Shown here in pieces: positions 62,452-64,000 of a DNA stretch of 64,000 nucleotides. Both the position numbers and the translations under genes were made by a program. The stretch comes from SG8-30 sp963695085 (GTDB lineage Bacteria > Pseudomonadota > Gammaproteobacteria > Steroidobacterales > Steroidobacteraceae): contig CAVOFV010000005.1 of the NCBI GenBank assembly GCA_963695085.1, positions 124,001 to 188,000 on the forward strand, in the 5' to 3' direction. Within the stretch, counting starts at the first letter, position 1. Each line of letters begins with the position of its first letter. The notes below the pieces were generated by a model, which was not told the origin of the DNA, did not search any database, and worked only from the letters and a program-made list of their open reading frames with translations.

Positions 62452-63722
62452 TGGCGAACGGAGCTCAGGGCGCCGGCGGTGGCGGCCGCATGACGGCGCT
62501 GGTCGCCTGGATCGACGAGCGCTTTCCGCTCACCGAGCTGTGGAACGAACACATCGCGCAGTACTACGCGCCGAAGAACTTCAACTTCTGGTACTACTTC
62601 GGTTCGCTGGCGCTGTTCGTGCTGGTGATGCAGATCGTCACCGGCATCTTCCTGACGATGAACTACAAGCCGTCCGCGGCCGAGGCATTCGCGTCGGTCG
62701 AGTACATCATGCGCGACGTGGAGTGGGGCTGGCTGCTGCGCTACCTGCACTCGACCGGTGCGTCCGCGTTCTTCGTGCTGGTGTACCTGCACATGTTCCG
62801 CGCCATGCTGTACGGCTCGTACCGCAAGCCGCGCGAACTGCTGTGGATCTTCGGCATGTTCATCTACCTGTGCCTGATGGGCGAGGCGTTCTTCGGCTAC
62901 CTGCTGCCGTGGGGCAACATGTCCTACTGGGGCGCGCAGGTGATCGTCTCGCTGTTCGGCACGCTGCCGGTGATCGGCGGCGGACTCGTCGAGTGGATCC
63001 GCGGCGATTTCTACATCTCGGACATCACGCTCAACCGCTTCTTCGCCCTGCACGTCATCGCGCTGCCGCTGGTGCTCGTGTTCCTCGTGCTGGCGCACAT
63101 CCTGGCGCTGCACGAGGTCGGCTCCAACAATCCGGACGGCATCGAGATCGCGGACCGCAAGGGCCCCGACGGCGTGCCGCTGGACGGCATCCCGTTCCAC
63201 CCGTACTACACGGTCAAGGACATCATGGGGCTGGCGTTTTTCCTGATCCTGTTCTGCGCCGTCGTGTTCTTCGCCCCAGGCTTCGGCGGGTTGTTCCTCG
63301 AAGCGCCGAACTTCGAGCCCGCCAACCCGCTGCAGACGCCCGAGCACATCGCACCGATCTGGTACTTCACGCCGTTCTACGCGATGTTGCGCGCGGTGCC
63401 GGCCTTCTTCGGCACGCAGGTCTGGGGCGTGCTGGTGATGGGCGGCGCCATCGTGCTGCTGTTCTTCCTGCCGTGGCTCGACCGGTCGCCGGTCAAGTCG
63501 ATCCGCTACCGCGGCCCGGTCTACAAGATTGCGCTGACGCTGTTCGCCGTGTGGTTCGTCGTGCTCGGCTACTGCGGGTTCATGCCGGCGGTGCAGCCGT
63601 ACAAGACGCTGTCGGTGGTCGGCACCATCTACTACTTCGCGTTCTTCCTGCTGATGCCCTGGTACACGCGCATCGACAGCCACAAGCCGGAGCCGTCGAG
63701 GGTCACCTATCATGCTCACTAG
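62451..63722 (+). CDS. petB: Cytochrome b of the bc1 complex
   Basis: 423 residues, a full-length cytochrome b with eight helices (not a split b6 type). Heme ligand His pairs lie in helices II and IV (YLHSTGASAFFVLVYLHMF; FALHVIALPLVLVFLVLAHI). The quinol-site PEWY-type motif reads PIWYFTPFYAMLRAVP near 302, with I for E at the second position. Works with PetA and PetC. The stop lies 9 bp past the start of petC (63712), so the genes overlap. Confidence 0.96.
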   Translation: MANGAQGAGGGGRMTALVAWIDERFPLTELWNEHIAQYYAPKNFNFWYYFGSLALFVLVMQIVTGIFLTMNYKPSAAEAFASVEYIMRDVEWGWLLRYLHSTGASAFFVLVYLHMFRAMLYGSYRKPRELLWIFGMFIYLCLMGEAFFGYLLPWGNMSYWGAQVIVSLFGTLPVIGGGLVEWIRGDFYISDITLNRFFALHVIALPLVLVFLVLAHILALHEVGSNNPDGIEIADRKGPDGVPLDGIPFHPYYTVKDIMGLAFFLILFCAVVFFAPGFGGLFLEAPNFEPANPLQTPEHIAPIWYFTPFYAMLRAVPAFFGTQVWGVLVMGGAIVLLFFLPWLDRSPVKSIRYRGPVYKIALTLFAVWFVVLGYCGFMPAVQPYKTLSVVGTIYYFAFFLLMPWYTRIDSHKPEPSRVTYHAH

Positions 63723-64000
63723 GTCTCTGCTGCTCGTCGCGGCGTTGCTGCCGACAGCGGTACCGGCGGCGTCCGGCGTGCCGCTCGAGCACGCCGGCAA
63801 CGACGTCCACGACGTCGCGTCGCTGCAGCGCGGCGCGCGCAACTTCGTCAACTACTGCCTCGGCTGCCATTCCGCGGAGTTCGTGCGCTAGAACCGAGTC
63901 GCGGCCGACCTCGGCATCGAGGAGGCAGACCTGCGCGCGACCTGATGTTCACCGGCGGCAAGCCGCATGACGTCATCCGGAGCGCGATGCCGCCGGCGCA
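63712..64000 (+). pseudogene. petC: Cytochrome c1, N-terminal part, with in-frame stop and frameshift
   Basis: Starts at ATG 63712, overlapping petB. Signal peptide MLTRSLLLVAALLPTAVPA, then the heme c site NYCLGCHSAEF (CxxCH) as in cytochrome c1. The conserved RYNR that follows reads R-stop-NR: TAG at 63889-63891 in place of a Tyr codon. After NRVAADLGIEEADLRAT the frame shifts by one lost base near 63941 (ACCTGATG where ACCCTGATG would give TLMFTG). The rest lies outside the window. Since petA and petB are intact and cytochrome c1 is required for the complex, base-calling or assembly error is as likely as real decay. Confidence 0.85.

Overview
The window is about 64 kb of GC-rich, densely coded DNA and reads as a chromosomal segment of a gammaproteobacterium, probably from the Xanthomonadales / Steroidobacterales / Chromatiales neighbourhood. 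The grounds are gene order and content: ibaG-murA divergent from kdsD-kdsC-lptC-lptA-lptB-rpoN-hpf-rapZ, tkt-gap-pgk-pyk, metK with an SAH riboswitch before ahcY, petABC beside a DegS-type protease, mpl-ubiX, and a PEP-CTERM protein. The assignment is inferred from gene content only.

Region 1 (1-21 kb) is the accessory and most unusual part. A three-gene unit on the minus strand is present twice in tandem: a secreted alpha/alpha-toroid protein ending in thrombospondin-3 calcium repeats, a dockerin-like pair of calcium loops and a Cys-rich tail; then a cohesin-like protein with a PEP-CTERM anchor; then a GspC-like periplasmic protein. The copies share a stretch of about 960 bp in which I see no difference, although the toroid bodies have diverged strongly. 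The second gspC-like copy is broken at both ends. Each unit starts at a sigma-54 (-24/-12) promoter with a 17-bp TGT-N11-ACA motif about 95 bp upstream. A NtrB/NtrC-type two-component system follows. A third copy of the 17-bp motif and a near-consensus sigma-54 promoter then precede a nine-gene, mostly translationally coupled operon (10217-21043). It encodes a membrane protein, a third toroid protein, three unrecognised membrane or exported proteins, a MoxR AAA+ ATPase, a DUF58 protein, a BatA-like protein and a large VWA protein. My reading is one RpoN-dependent cell-surface system in which a cohesin-like anchor may display dockerin-tailed proteins.

Region 2 (21-35.7 kb): an NhaC antiporter interrupted by a one-base frameshift; a K+-independent proton-pumping pyrophosphatase next to a PPi-dependent phosphofructokinase (a pyrophosphate-based energy economy); adenylate kinase; RNase D; a small membrane protein with mpl, ubiX and a LON-domain protein; a CPBP protease with hemL; a family 9 glycosyltransferase; and a CpdA-like phosphodiesterase.

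Region 3 (35.7-53.4 kb): metK, an SAH riboswitch and ahcY on the minus strand; tkt-gap-pgk-pyk and a penicillin-acylase-family hydrolase on the plus strand; a second MoxR/VWA pair; an exported peroxiredoxin; a patatin-like phospholipase; the magnesium channel mgtE and rapZ.

Region 4 (53.4-64 kb): the hpf-rpoN-lptBAC-kdsC-kdsD cluster, divergent ibaG and murA (murA apparently starting at CTG), a DegS-like protease, and petA-petB-petC. The petC segment at the window edge carries an in-frame TAG and a one-base deletion. No tRNA, rRNA, insertion sequence or CRISPR array was recognised.
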